From Nematocida parisii ERTm1 (Eukaryota; Microsporidia): DNA of 64,000 bases. The stretch is from contig NW_013524646.1 in NCBI RefSeq assembly GCF_000250985.1, positions 707,947-771,946 on the forward strand. Reading direction: 5' to 3'. This document shows, piece by piece, positions 47,201 to 56,189 of this stretch. Both the position numbers and the translations under genes were made by a program. Below the pieces are notes generated by a model. That model made no database searches, was not told the DNA's origin, and saw only the letters and a program-made list of their open reading frames with translations. Position 1 is the stretch's first letter. Every line of letters begins with the position of its first letter.

Positions 47201-47470
47201 TTAATTATAATCTTGGTATAGCATAGTGTATACCTCTGGAGAATAAGATGTTTTCCCGCATTCTTCCATGTGAAGGATAAGCTGTTTTTTTAGCTTTGAA
47301 GCTTCTACATATAGATAGTCCTCTTCATTTTGTATTTTTCTTAGAAGGTCCAGGGAAGAAGAAAAGGGAAACATTTCTGTTTCTGCATTTGGGATGCAGT
47401 CGCGCTGTGTGCGCAAGTTGGCAAGCCTTTCCTTTATTTCCTTTATCTGGCGCAGTATTGCTTCTTGCAT
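47201..47470 (-). CDS. small coiled-coil protein
   Basis: 89 residues with coiled-coil character at both ends (ILRQIKEIKERLANLRTQRD and LLRKIQNEEDYLYVEASKLKKQ), typical of a small complex subunit, but no family signature. Divergent from the ubiquitin-like gene across 32 bp. Confidence 0.6.
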   Translation of the reverse strand: MQEAILRQIKEIKERLANLRTQRDCIPNAETEMFPFSSSLDLLRKIQNEEDYLYVEASKLKKQLILHMEECGKTSYSPEVYTMLYQDYN

Positions 47471-47502
47471 GTGAAAGAGAGAACAAATTTTTGCATTTCA
47501 TC

Positions 47503-48030
47503 ATGGATGAAGAGTGGGAGTTTCTGAGAAGGCCTGCTGCACCGCCACAGCAAGAAGATAGAAAAGAAGCAATACATATAAAAGTTACATTCGGAGGAAC
47601 ACAAAAGGAATATGCTGTATTAGAAGATGCCACGCTTGAGGACATATACATTGATTATGAGCATAGATTTGGCATGCCACTGGTTTTGGAGCAGAACGGA
47701 AGAGCAGTATCTCGGTATGCCAAAGCAAATATTCTTAAAACAGAAAATGGCAAGTGTTTTCTCAAAGTAGTACTGCCAAAGAACTATGTTCCAAAGAAAA
47801 CAAATATAATTAAATATATAGTGCAGTATGGAAGATATGAAAAAATTGAGGTGGAGAGAGAAGGTGAAATAACAGTAAAAGATCTTCTTGATAAGGTAAA
47901 ACTGTCCCTTTCATCTCTTCCAGGCATACAAAATGCATATTTTGAATTTGATGGGGATGTCTTAGAGGATTCTCAGCTACTAGATGATGTTCTGCAAAAT
48001 AACGACTTAATTGATCTGCACAGACGATAG
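47503..48030 (+). CDS. tandem ubiquitin/SUMO-like domain protein
   Basis: 175 residues from the ATG at 47503 (the longer open frame upstream is not supported). Two beta-grasp-like halves: HIKVTFGGTQKEYAVLEDATLEDIYIDYEHRFG (about 27-60) and IVQYGRYEKIEVEREGEITVKDLLDKVKL ending with FEFDGDVLEDSQLLDDVLQNNDLIDLH. The latter part matches the end of SUMO/ubiquitin-like domains (FxGxxLxDxxTLxDxxxxDxD-I-x). The tandem layout recalls Rad60/Esc2/NIP45 SUMO-like-domain proteins. Neither half ends in GG, so it is not itself conjugated. Assigned by fold pattern only. Confidence 0.55.
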   Translation: MDEEWEFLRRPAAPPQQEDRKEAIHIKVTFGGTQKEYAVLEDATLEDIYIDYEHRFGMPLVLEQNGRAVSRYAKANILKTENGKCFLKVVLPKNYVPKKTNIIKYIVQYGRYEKIEVEREGEITVKDLLDKVKLSLSSLPGIQNAYFEFDGDVLEDSQLLDDVLQNNDLIDLHRR

Positions 48031-48610
48031 ACCAGAATAGAATAGAGCATAACCTACTATATAAGTATAGCCTGAAAGCATGATTAGTAAATATTCATTA
48101 ATACTTATTTGAGTTTATATTTATATATTCCTACCATTTTATTGCTATAAAGAAGAGTGCTAGAGCCTATTGGTGTTTAATAATGTTTTTATTTGCACGT
48201 GCTTATTATATCGTATTCTAACCTTCTAATTACAATATTTTTATTCTATCTAAAATTTAATTCTTATCTACTATGCATATTTTTAAAATTAAAATAATAA
48301 TCAGAAATAGCAGAATGTGCCATAATAATAATGATAAAATATAATTTATTTCAGAAGATTTCTGGGGGGTGCCATTTTTGTTTTTACTAACCCGAATAAC
48401 TATATTATAATGCACGCTGCACGCATATAAAGCTATGCATATCATATATCGATACTTATATAGGTGTATAACCCCATGCAGATTGTTTGTTGTGTATTTA
48501 TCCAGATATAGGTTTTAAATAAAACATATATGACGTGTGTGCATAATAACTCCACCCGTTTACACTTTTCTGTTAATACTTTGTTTATTGGTTTAGTAAG
48601 CTACAGCGCA
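48031..48610. other. AT-rich intergenic with TAACCCGAA motif
   Basis: About 580 bp between convergent genes. One motif copy at 48388-48399. No ORF or tRNA-like structure. Confidence 0.5.
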
Positions 48611-48643
48611 TAACCCGAAATTAACCCGATATTACCCGAATAA
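48611..48643. promoter_or_regulatory. triple TAACCCGA-type motif at NUP53 3' end
   Basis: Three near-identical copies in 33 bp (TAACCCGAAAT, TAACCCGATAT, TTACCCGAATA). The last overlaps the NUP53 stop codon (48632-48634). Densest cluster of the motif in the window; see findings. Confidence 0.6.
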
Positions 48644-49090
48644 ATAGGTGAAAATTCTTCCAAGTAGCCCGTGATCCTGCTTTATAAAAAGAGAGCTCTT
48701 TTCCACCCGCCCTATGCCCATGTTATTTCTGGCCTTCTGCGCTACTCCAATCATTTCTCCATTTATGATCTGACTGCTCATCTGGAGTGCGTGCAGCATG
48801 CACTTCTCTTTTTCATATTTTATGTCCATCCAGTTCTTTCCATAACTTATTTCCTTTATTTCTCCAAGATCCCTAAACTGCCTTAGCACGCACTCAAGAT
48901 TGGCAGGTGAGTATCCAAATACCGTAACTGCTTTCTGCAGAATCGCAGAGTCTCTAGGAGGCACCAAACTAGGCTGTTCATCATATACAGATGCCTCAGG
49001 TATATAAACAGTCTTTGGCAAGTCATTCCTTTCCATCCCAACTCTTTTATTTTCAAACTCTCTAAGAGAGCCTCCACTCCGACTCCACAT
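48632..49090 (-). CDS. NUP53: nucleoporin NUP53/NUP35 (MPPN/RRM domain)
   Basis: 152 residues. RRM-like Nup35-type MPPN domain: AVTVFGYSPANLECVLRQFRDLGEI, YGKNWMDIKYEKEKC and INGEMIGVAQK match the family pattern (xVFGFxxxxxxxVLxxFxxxGxI; GxNWxxIxY; IxGxxIGV). The C-terminus LLGRIFTYLFG is an amphipathic, membrane-binding helix as in Nup53. Lacks the FG-rich extensions of larger orthologs. Part of the inner-ring nuclear pore complex. Confidence 0.83.
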   Translation of the reverse strand: MWSRSGGSLREFENKRVGMERNDLPKTVYIPEASVYDEQPSLVPPRDSAILQKAVTVFGYSPANLECVLRQFRDLGEIKEISYGKNWMDIKYEKEKCMLHALQMSSQIINGEMIGVAQKARNNMGIGRVEKSSLFIKQDHGLLGRIFTYLFG

Positions 49091-49138
49091 TTATTTTTTT
49101 ACCACCGAAACTATATTTATACATTACGCAAAAAGTAT

Positions 49139-51109
49139 TTACCGCAACAGTGAGACACCCACATGCAAAACAACCTCTTCCTCAACCCGAATTGCATCAA
49201 ACACAACATAATAAAGATTGCCCACCAATTTACTCAGTTCATCATAGATAGACCCTGATACATTTTCTATCTTAAGAAAGTCCAGTACGCTTTCCTCAAA
49301 TGTCTCATGCACCAGATGGTTCTGGAATAGCTGTATGTCGATAGAGTCCGAGTCATCGCATATTCTAATTACAATGTTTTCTTCAATCTTAGTGCTGAGC
49401 ATGCTCTCCTGTATATCAATAGACCTGTCAGCCTCACTTTCCCCCTCATACTCTAAGCCTGTTTCGGTTGCAATATAAGATATATCCACCGATGTATCTC
49501 CAATTGTTTTGTCGCCCTGCGATTGATACTTAAAAGCAGAGAGTTTTCCACAAATAATGAATCTTTTCTGCTCATCCATGCACAAAGACTGAATCTCTTC
49601 TTTGGCACAGGCAAGTTTCTTTAGCTCACCAAAAAACATACGGTCTTTTTTAATGTATGCTGAGTCCGGAGACTCTCTTGGAATTGGCTTATTGTTAATA
49701 CAGAGAACCCCAATACCGCCATTTGCAGCAGAGACATGGTCAGCATACGCGCTGAAGCGTACTGGAATGTATCCCACTGCATTTTCCTCTACAACTGAGG
49801 ATGGCTCGCCTGTTATAACATATTTGTCAAAAAGTGGAGCACTAGACCTATCTAGACAGAACTGTGTGTACAATGAAGATATGTAGAATTCAAATGATCC
49901 TATCTCTCCTTTCCTTAGATGGCGTATTTCAACTATTTTTCCTATTTGTATATCCAGTAAATTGTCTGCACCATTTGCCAAAAGCATTACAACAATCCCA
50001 GATATCTTTAAATATACGTAATCTCTAAACTTTAACCGACTCTTACACTCTCTATATCTAAGAATAGAGCTTATGTACTCTACCCTTCCAACAACTGTAG
50101 TGAACTCAGGATCTTCTGAAACATCTGGCAGGTCCGGAAGCGAATCTATTTCCATAATGTATCCTGTGGGCCCTGTTAGGTTGACACTAATTTCTGGTAT
50201 ACATGCATATTTGGTGTCAGAGTCTGTATTTGTTCTATCTGCCACTAAAAGTGCACCCGGCCTTCTTTTTATCTTAAACCCACGAATCACAACATAATCA
50301 CCCTCCTTGACGCAGAAAAACTTTCTTACTGCTAATTTCCACACGTATACTTTAACAAGTCCAGCAACAGTCAGTATAATAAATGAAAAGAAGAGCGGAA
50401 AAGACCCACCAGATGAAAATGTAAACAGCTTACTCTTTAGTATCACCCTGCCACTAATTGTATTATGTTGTGCATTCTTGTACCCAACTCTATTAACTTT
50501 TGCTTTAGGTGCAAAAGTTCTTTCCCCTTCTTCCCCTTCATCGCACACAACCAAGTGAGGTGTTTTTGTCTTTCCGGAAAGAGTGCTTTTTGTGTCCTCC
50601 GCTGAAAGTGTGCTTGCGTCTTTTTTACTATTTACCAGAAGAATTTCTTTGTCCTCTTTTTCTGTGGAGTATCTTTCTAGATACCTTTTCCATCGCCTGT
50701 CCCATTTCATATATCCTTCATCTGAAAGAAGCGGCATGTAGTACCCATTTGGATTGTATATCGGGTTAGGCAGGGTTATGTATATCTCTTTCTTTATCTT
50801 TGTCAGATCTTTATTTGAGTACTCTCCTGTGCTTTCTAGCCCCATGATCATGTCTCCTTCTATTCCCATAACCCTAACGATGCTTCCTATCTTTAACCAT
50901 CCCTTAAGTATTCGGGGATACATCCCAGGATGCAATAGCCCCCGAATGGGAATGCCGGATGCAAGGAGATACACATCGAAGAGATGCGTTGGGGTGTATT
51001 CCTGCAGCACTTTAAGAATGCTCTCGGAAGTTTCCAGGGGAGCAGGGATCGGTGCAATGTACCTCATGATGTCCATAAGCTCAAATGTCTCCTCAATTAC
51101 ACTAAGCAT
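49139..51109 (-). CDS. RFA1: replication protein A large subunit, divergent and zinc-ribbon-less
   Basis: 656 residues from the ATG at 51109 (after GTTATTTTTTTTTGT). Upstream frame would add a hydrophobic leader that I reject. Matches the RPA70 order: N-terminal OB (residues 30-100), DBD-A from ISGRVILKSKLFTFSSGGSF through FFSFIILTVAGLVKVYVWKLA, and DBD-B with TTVVGRVEYISSILRYREC, RDYVYLKISGIVVMLLANGAD and IVEIRHL. DBD-C from about 520 (FFGELKKLACAKEE, RFIICGKL, FLKIENVSGSIYDEL), but the four-cysteine zinc ribbon normally inside it is gone. Hydrophobic OB strands mimic a membrane span. Pairs with RFA2 at 18.4 kb. Confidence 0.62.
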   Translation of the reverse strand: MLSVIEETFELMDIMRYIAPIPAPLETSESILKVLQEYTPTHLFDVYLLASGIPIRGLLHPGMYPRILKGWLKIGSIVRVMGIEGDMIMGLESTGEYSNKDLTKIKKEIYITLPNPIYNPNGYYMPLLSDEGYMKWDRRWKRYLERYSTEKEDKEILLVNSKKDASTLSAEDTKSTLSGKTKTPHLVVCDEGEEGERTFAPKAKVNRVGYKNAQHNTISGRVILKSKLFTFSSGGSFPLFFSFIILTVAGLVKVYVWKLAVRKFFCVKEGDYVVIRGFKIKRRPGALLVADRTNTDSDTKYACIPEISVNLTGPTGYIMEIDSLPDLPDVSEDPEFTTVVGRVEYISSILRYRECKSRLKFRDYVYLKISGIVVMLLANGADNLLDIQIGKIVEIRHLRKGEIGSFEFYISSLYTQFCLDRSSAPLFDKYVITGEPSSVVEENAVGYIPVRFSAYADHVSAANGGIGVLCINNKPIPRESPDSAYIKKDRMFFGELKKLACAKEEIQSLCMDEQKRFIICGKLSAFKYQSQGDKTIGDTSVDISYIATETGLEYEGESEADRSIDIQESMLSTKIEENIVIRICDDSDSIDIQLFQNHLVHETFEESVLDFLKIENVSGSIYDELSKLVGNLYYVVFDAIRVEEEVVLHVGVSLLR

Positions 51110-51208
51110 ACAAAAAAAAATAACCAATAGAATAAAGGCAAGGAGACATCTGAACAAATTAAAGTTACAAAATTAAAGTATAAATATGAAATAGCAACAT
51201 CTTTGTAT

Positions 51209-51487
51209 ATGGGAGTTCCTTCTAAAACAGGCAAAATCATTATTGTTTCTATTATTGCATTAGTTATTATTTTAGTAATAGCTGCTGTCTTCTGTTTGTC
51301 TGGCGGCGACAATAAAGTAAAAGGCCAAAAACACCAAAGTAAAATTCCTATTAGATATTCTAATGTTAAATCTACCAACTCTATAGGTACTATGGCAGAG
51401 ATTGGTCAGAATGAAATTATATTAGTAAAACCATCCAATTCACGCATTCCAAAAAAGAAAACGATAGAAAAGAAGAAAAATATTTAA
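51209..51487 (+). CDS. small single-span membrane protein
   Basis: 92 residues from the ATG at 51209. A hydrophobic segment near the N-terminus (about 11-32, IIIVSIIALVIILVIAAVFCL) acts as signal-anchor, followed by a polar basic tail ending KKKTIEKKKNI. Divergent from RFA1 across 99 bp. No family recognised. Confidence 0.6.
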   Translation: MGVPSKTGKIIIVSIIALVIILVIAAVFCLSGGDNKVKGQKHQSKIPIRYSNVKSTNSIGTMAEIGQNEIILVKPSNSRIPKKKTIEKKKNI

Positions 51488-51540
51488 TTGTACTGAATGA
51501 TATGCATTTCTTTTAAATCACAATCAGTTTATTGGTATAA

Positions 51541-51640
51541 GGTTCGAGGGGTCTCGAACGGATGGCCGTCGAGCGCCACACTCTCTTCTTATACTCTCTA
51601 AGCCGTTCCTTGTGCTCCTGGAGCGGTCGTAACAAGTTAA
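51541..51640. ncRNA. GC-rich structured element, unassigned small RNA candidate
   Basis: About 100 bp of GC-rich sequence in an AT-rich spacer. A 7-bp hairpin GTTCGAG-gggt-CTCGAAC (51542-51559) is followed by GGCCGTCGAGCG and later GGAGCGGTCGTAACAAG. I tried both strands as a class II tRNA and could not build a T-arm or anticodon stem; strand and identity are open. A small nuclear or nucleolar RNA is possible. Confidence 0.4.
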
Positions 51641-52360
51641 TGTCTTTGACTGCTGGGTGAAGACTAGTATAAATTAGAGCAATCTATTGTTTGAATATAC
51701 TATAAGAAATATTTTGTAGTAGATTAAATAAAGCACCGTGTTATTAATTATTCTTAGACAACTAGAAACCGCGGGGCATATATTTTTGAGCTTGGTGTAC
51801 ACTTGGTTTTTAAATAAATAGTAGTTGTCAGGCGGTTTAGAACTTTTGGTATTATTTGATAATTTAACTATCTGAATTGTTTTAAATTTTTAATATTGCA
51901 GACATTTATGGGGGCTTGGATAACTTGCTTGCGTATGATAAATTAATTACTTATTTAATTTTATTTTAGGATTTCTATATTTAAGAAAATATTGTAACCC
52001 CTATTTAATGCATATAATAAAGAGTACACCCAATTCAGACTTGCCTTCAGATTTTATGTTTTTTAGTAGGGAAATTAGAATAACCCGATATTTTATTCAT
52101 ACGTTTATTACTCATACAGATATTCAATTTACAGTGCTTTGAGCAAATATGAGATAACTTGTGCGAAGTAATAAGAATTTCTATTTTATTGAACTGGAAT
52201 GTGTCTGTACTAGTTATCAACTTAATAGGATGTGCAGATGTAAGTTGTGCGGTTTGAACTATTTTCAGTTAAATTTATTTTGGCATTCTATTTTTAGTTA
52301 TATATGCACAACACATTTTGGGTTATTTCAAATCTGACAACAAATAGTTGAATAAAGAGA
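51641..52360. other. AT-rich intergenic
   Basis: About 700 bp with one TAACCCGATATT motif at 52081-52092 and a T-rich tract. No gene seen. Confidence 0.5.
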
Positions 52361-52813
52361 ATGATGGCTTCCAAACAAATAATGTATACAGAAGACACCC
52401 GGCTGTTATCGATTCGAGGTATTCTTATGTATGGTGTTGGCTTGCTATTAGTAGTATTTCCACTTTGTCTTTTTCCCTGGATAATAACCCAAAAAGAAAA
52501 AATAGGCCCCCCCAAAAAACCTATAATAAAAGAGAAGCCTGCTCTACCCAAGCATTCTAATGAGAATAAAGAAAAGTGCGAGGTTATTTCAGTACCGCAT
52601 ATAGAAAAAGATGTCACTACGAAAGAGCAGCACGATAGAAGTGATGAGCCAGAAGAAATCGATATGAATCCGATTTATTTAAGTAAAGTACTGAAGTATG
52701 TGTTCTATTTAGAAACCAACTCAGACTTTATAAGCCAGGAGTTTTCTAGCAGCTTTATTGTAAAAATGGATAATATAGAATATGAGAGCATGGATGACAC
52801 AAATTCTGAATAG
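52361..52813 (+). CDS. single-span membrane protein, unknown
   Basis: 150 residues. A hydrophobic segment about 20-44 (ILMYGVGLLLVVFPLCLFPW) likely acts as an uncleaved signal-anchor, followed by a Lys/Pro/Glu-rich linker and an acidic C-terminal helical region (about 95-150). No family recognised. Confidence 0.6.
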   Translation: MMASKQIMYTEDTRLLSIRGILMYGVGLLLVVFPLCLFPWIITQKEKIGPPKKPIIKEKPALPKHSNENKEKCEVISVPHIEKDVTTKEQHDRSDEPEEIDMNPIYLSKVLKYVFYLETNSDFISQEFSSSFIVKMDNIEYESMDDTNSE

Positions 52814-53224
52814 TTCATTCACTAGCTATAATATGGAATAATTACATAGCCAAACTATACTTTGAGTTTACTCTATATGGAAATATTGTTTGGTCTTCAT
52901 ATTCTATTTCTAGAATTAAGAGCTGCATATAAAACGGCAGCATCTAGAAAAAGTGTGTAGATATATAAAACACAGATAAATCTTGTATGTAGCCTGGCAG
53001 AAGGTATCAAATAGCCTTGCTCTTCCCGCTTATAGATATAGCCACTAGAACTAGAAAGATTTTTGTTTCAGGGCTCACCATTTATTCTAGGCCATTTAGA
53101 AGAAGAGGGCTATTGTAAGGTAAATGCATACAGTGCGATGTTTTTAATCTGTTTGCATTCCTTAGCACTTACTAAGATTCAGTTTATTTGTTTGTTCATT
53201 TATATATAATTCCTTTTTTTTGCT
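52814..53224. other. intergenic, no gene seen
   Basis: About 410 bp, with a TTCCTTTTTTTTGCT tract just before the DSK2 start. No ORF or RNA supported. Confidence 0.5.
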
Positions 53225-54136
53225 ATGTCAATAATGAAGATTAACATAAAGACAAGCAAAGGGGAAGTATACAGTGTTGAAGTAGAAGGACCAGAGAGCA
53301 CAGTTCTGCAACTAAAAGAGCAGATATCTGAGAAGACTCAGATTCCTACAGCAAAAATCAGATTAATTCATGTCGGGAAATTGCTTAAGGACCAGGAGGC
53401 ATTAAAAACCTACAAGCTGGAAGAAGAGTCAACAGTGCATTTAGTTGTGCCTAGCTCTGACAAAAAATCCAGTCCTGTCTCTAGTGCAAGTCAACCAAGT
53501 GCACAGGCCTCAACTGAGTCCAAATCCACAGAATCACTCAACAGCGGGGCATCAAATAGCAATCCACTTGGTGGCGGGCCAGGCCAAATGGACCCACAGT
53601 TTTTAAAGAACATGCAGGGCATGAACGGTAATAACAGTGAAATGCAGAGTATGATGCAGAGTAGAATGAAGGAGCTTATGAAGAACCCAGAGCAAATGAA
53701 AGTTCTTATGGAGGCATCTTTGAGCATGCAGAACGTCCCAGAGCCAACCAAAAAGGCAATGATGGAAAGTGTAGACAAGTTTGCAGAGATGGCAAAAACC
53801 AACCCAGAGCAGTTTGAAACATTCATGAACCACATGCTGGACAACCCAAATATGTACATGAACCAGGGAATGGGCGGTATTCCTGGATTCGGGCAAGGAA
53901 TGGGAATGGGAATGCCCAGCCAAGCACAGGGGTCTCAGCAGACACAAATGCCAGCTGGTCTTCCTACATTTAACAGAGAAGAGGCTCTTCAAAAGTATAA
54001 GTCTGAGCTTATGGAGCTAGAACAGATAGGATATAACAATGTTGAGCTTAATTTAGTTGCTTTAGTCTGCAGTGAAGGTGACTTAACAAAGGCAGTAAAT
54101 CTTATTATGGATTGGACCAGTGAGGAAAATCATTAA
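53225..54136 (+). CDS. DSK2: ubiquilin/DSK2 (UBL-STI1-UBA shuttle)
   Basis: 303 residues. N-terminal ubiquitin-like domain (about 4-78: KINIKTSKGEVYSVEVEGPE, KIRLIHVGKLLKDQ), a Ser/Gln linker, an STI1 region with MxxxNP repeats (MMQSRMKELMKNPEQMKVLM, FETFMNHMLDNPNMYMNQ), a Gly/Met-rich stretch and a C-terminal UBA (YKSELMELEQIGYNNVELNL to LIMDWTSEENH). Delivers ubiquitinated proteins to the proteasome. First of three tandem plus-strand genes ending in a RING protein. Confidence 0.93.
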   Translation: MSIMKINIKTSKGEVYSVEVEGPESTVLQLKEQISEKTQIPTAKIRLIHVGKLLKDQEALKTYKLEEESTVHLVVPSSDKKSSPVSSASQPSAQASTESKSTESLNSGASNSNPLGGGPGQMDPQFLKNMQGMNGNNSEMQSMMQSRMKELMKNPEQMKVLMEASLSMQNVPEPTKKAMMESVDKFAEMAKTNPEQFETFMNHMLDNPNMYMNQGMGGIPGFGQGMGMGMPSQAQGSQQTQMPAGLPTFNREEALQKYKSELMELEQIGYNNVELNLVALVCSEGDLTKAVNLIMDWTSEENH

Positions 54137-54205
54137 GTAAATTTCTTAACTAAGTATCTTTTTATTGGGCAGCAGTTCTTTATTATTATTTTATATTTTT
54201 ATGCC

Positions 54206-54685
54206 ATGCCTAAGCGGCAATCCCTGCCTGAAATAAAGCGACTGCTAAAAAGCCAGCCACATGCATTTTACAACCATCCCATGCTTCTTTCTCAAATTCG
54301 AGAGCATGGGTGGGGGTATGCTTATGAAGATGTTACAGTAGAAAACACCAATAAAAATGCAAAGTACGAATATTGTAGAATACTTCACAAGATGACTAGA
54401 AAAAGGGAAAAGCGTATAGAAGAGGATTCGTTGCTAGATAAGCACACTCCTGCTCGGGTTACATTCTTAGATACAGTTAAAAGTATAGATGACATTTCTC
54501 ATCGCACGATAGCAAAGCCAATAGCAAAAATAAAAACAATACTTAAACCATCCAAATATCAAGAGAATAATGAGAGTATAGATCCAGTTGAGGTGTATAT
54601 AACTCTTCCGCTTGTCTATCGGGCGCCCAGTAGATTTTCATATACTAAAGAGGAAATATTCCAGAAAAAGACAGTGTATAAATAA
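54206..54685 (+). CDS. basic orphan protein
   Basis: 159 residues, basic, mixed helical, no signal peptide or membrane span. An out-of-frame ATG 5 nt upstream (54201) would yield an 11-residue peptide. Flanked by DSK2 (69 bp upstream) and a RING-H2 gene (20 bp downstream) on the same strand. I do not recognise it. Confidence 0.6.
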   Translation: MPKRQSLPEIKRLLKSQPHAFYNHPMLLSQIREHGWGYAYEDVTVENTNKNAKYEYCRILHKMTRKREKRIEEDSLLDKHTPARVTFLDTVKSIDDISHRTIAKPIAKIKTILKPSKYQENNESIDPVEVYITLPLVYRAPSRFSYTKEEIFQKKTVYK

Positions 54686-54705
54686 AATTTCGTTTTAATT
54701 GGTAC

Positions 54706-55542
54706 ATGAAACGAAGACTGGCGCGGAAAAATTATAACAAAGAACTCAAAAGAAGCATAGAAGAAGTGGAGGAAAGCGTGTTAGAAGAGGCACCGCCAGC
54801 ACCTGCGCAGCCCACAGAATCTGTTTTAGAGGAGGCAGTGGAAAGTCCCCGGCCATCACTTGGGGATGGCACTCGGGTTTTAATAGAGGCAGCAAGGAAT
54901 ACTATATCCCGGCTTTTTGCTATTATGTTTCCTGAAGCAAGAGAAGCTCGTAGCACCATGATCGGCGCGGAAGCTCTCTCTTCTGTAGACAGCACACCAA
55001 GCAGCCCAGATGTTCATGTTGAGGGAAGCGCCCAGCCAGAAAACAGAGAGACCGGGGAAGAAGAGCCAGCTTCGGAGACAGCCTCTCCGCAATATATTCC
55101 GCTTGATGTATTTAGAGCCATTCTATTGGCAGTGCAGAGCATACGAGAAAATCCGCTACCACAAGACTTTATAAATTCAGCTGAGTTTGATACATTTTTT
55201 AATAACGTACCAAATGAAAGTTCCACAGAACAAAACTCTCCACACGCACGCAGTATTATATTTACAATCACATATTACTTAGAAGAGAATTCTCCTCAGC
55301 GAAAAACAGTAGGTAAAGAAGACTTAGAGGCAGAAATACCCGAAGTAAAAGCAGAAGGGGGCGAAGGAGAGTGCCCAATCTGCCTTCAGAATATAGAGAA
55401 AGAAGAAACTATCCGAAAGCTGATCTGCCACCATACATTCCACAGCGAATGTGTGTCTGAGTGGCTGACTAGCTATTCAAATGAATGCCCCATGTGTAGA
55501 AAAGAAGCTGTCCCTCTTCCGGTTGAAGAGAGCACTAAATAA
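54706..55542 (+). CDS. RING-H2 E3 ligase, soluble
   Basis: 278 residues. Basic N-terminus, acidic Glu/Pro/Ser-rich middle (disordered), a helical block (about 128-205) and a C-terminal RING-H2 finger: GECPICLQNIEKEETIRKL, then CHHTFHSECVSEW and ECPMCRKE (about 222-268), C3H2C3 order intact. Short acidic tail. Resembles RNF126/RNF115-type soluble ligases in layout only. The preceding gene ends 20 bp upstream. Confidence 0.83.
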   Translation: MKRRLARKNYNKELKRSIEEVEESVLEEAPPAPAQPTESVLEEAVESPRPSLGDGTRVLIEAARNTISRLFAIMFPEAREARSTMIGAEALSSVDSTPSSPDVHVEGSAQPENRETGEEEPASETASPQYIPLDVFRAILLAVQSIRENPLPQDFINSAEFDTFFNNVPNESSTEQNSPHARSIIFTITYYLEENSPQRKTVGKEDLEAEIPEVKAEGGEGECPICLQNIEKEETIRKLICHHTFHSECVSEWLTSYSNECPMCRKEAVPLPVEESTK

Positions 55543-56189
55543 ATGTTAAATAAGCTTATCATTTGGGCCATGGGAAAATCCGTGCATTGTTTTACCGATG
55601 TGCGGCATTCACCAAATCTATCTCTTTCTATTACCCATTGATTAGCTATTTATATATCCTTTTGTTAGACATTTGTATGTGGCATGTTTGTCTAAGATAG
55701 AATCTTATAAGTGCCGCCTTTGCATATTTGTTCTCGGTCTTTAACTTGTTTGCTGCTGTTAATCATAATGCAAACTTGTAAGAAGAATCAAATATCCGAA
55801 ATATTCCGCTATAGCTTAAACAGACTAAAGGTAATTTAATTTAAATAGAAATTAAAAAAATAAACCCATACCCGAAAAAGCAAAGAAATATTCTGAAGAC
55901 ATATATAAAAATATAAAAATTAATGGGAGCTTTTGGGTTATTTCATGTTCGAAATAATTGGTATAAATGCACAGAATTCTATATACTGTTTCATGAAGAA
56001 AGGGCAGGCAACTGAAAGAAACAATAAAATTATAGATATATTTAGACTATCTTTTTTTCTTTAAAAACAAGGATGCATTTATTTGTAGTTTACAATTATA
56101 TGTCAATTTATGTTTATAGCCTTTAATAACTGGACAATACTCTGAAGTGCAGAGGTATAAACTTAAAACAATAATTTTAAAACCTTAGA
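55543..56189. other. AT-rich intergenic
   Basis: About 650 bp with one ATACCCGAAAAA motif near 55868 and a TTTTGGGTTATTTC variant near 55930. No gene seen. Confidence 0.5.

Noticed and set aside
50352-50430. Apparent membrane span in the RFA1-like protein.
   Set aside because: The hydrophobic run aligns with the OB-fold strands of DBD-A (GxxFxFxLxDxxG...) rather than a membrane segment.
51626-51637. 12-nt match GGTCGTAACAAG to the conserved 3' region of small-subunit rRNA.
   Set aside because: The flanking sequence does not continue the rRNA helices; chance match or unrelated RNA.
51541-51640. Possible class II tRNA (Ser or Leu).
   Set aside because: No acceptor pairing, T-arm or anticodon loop could be built on either strand.
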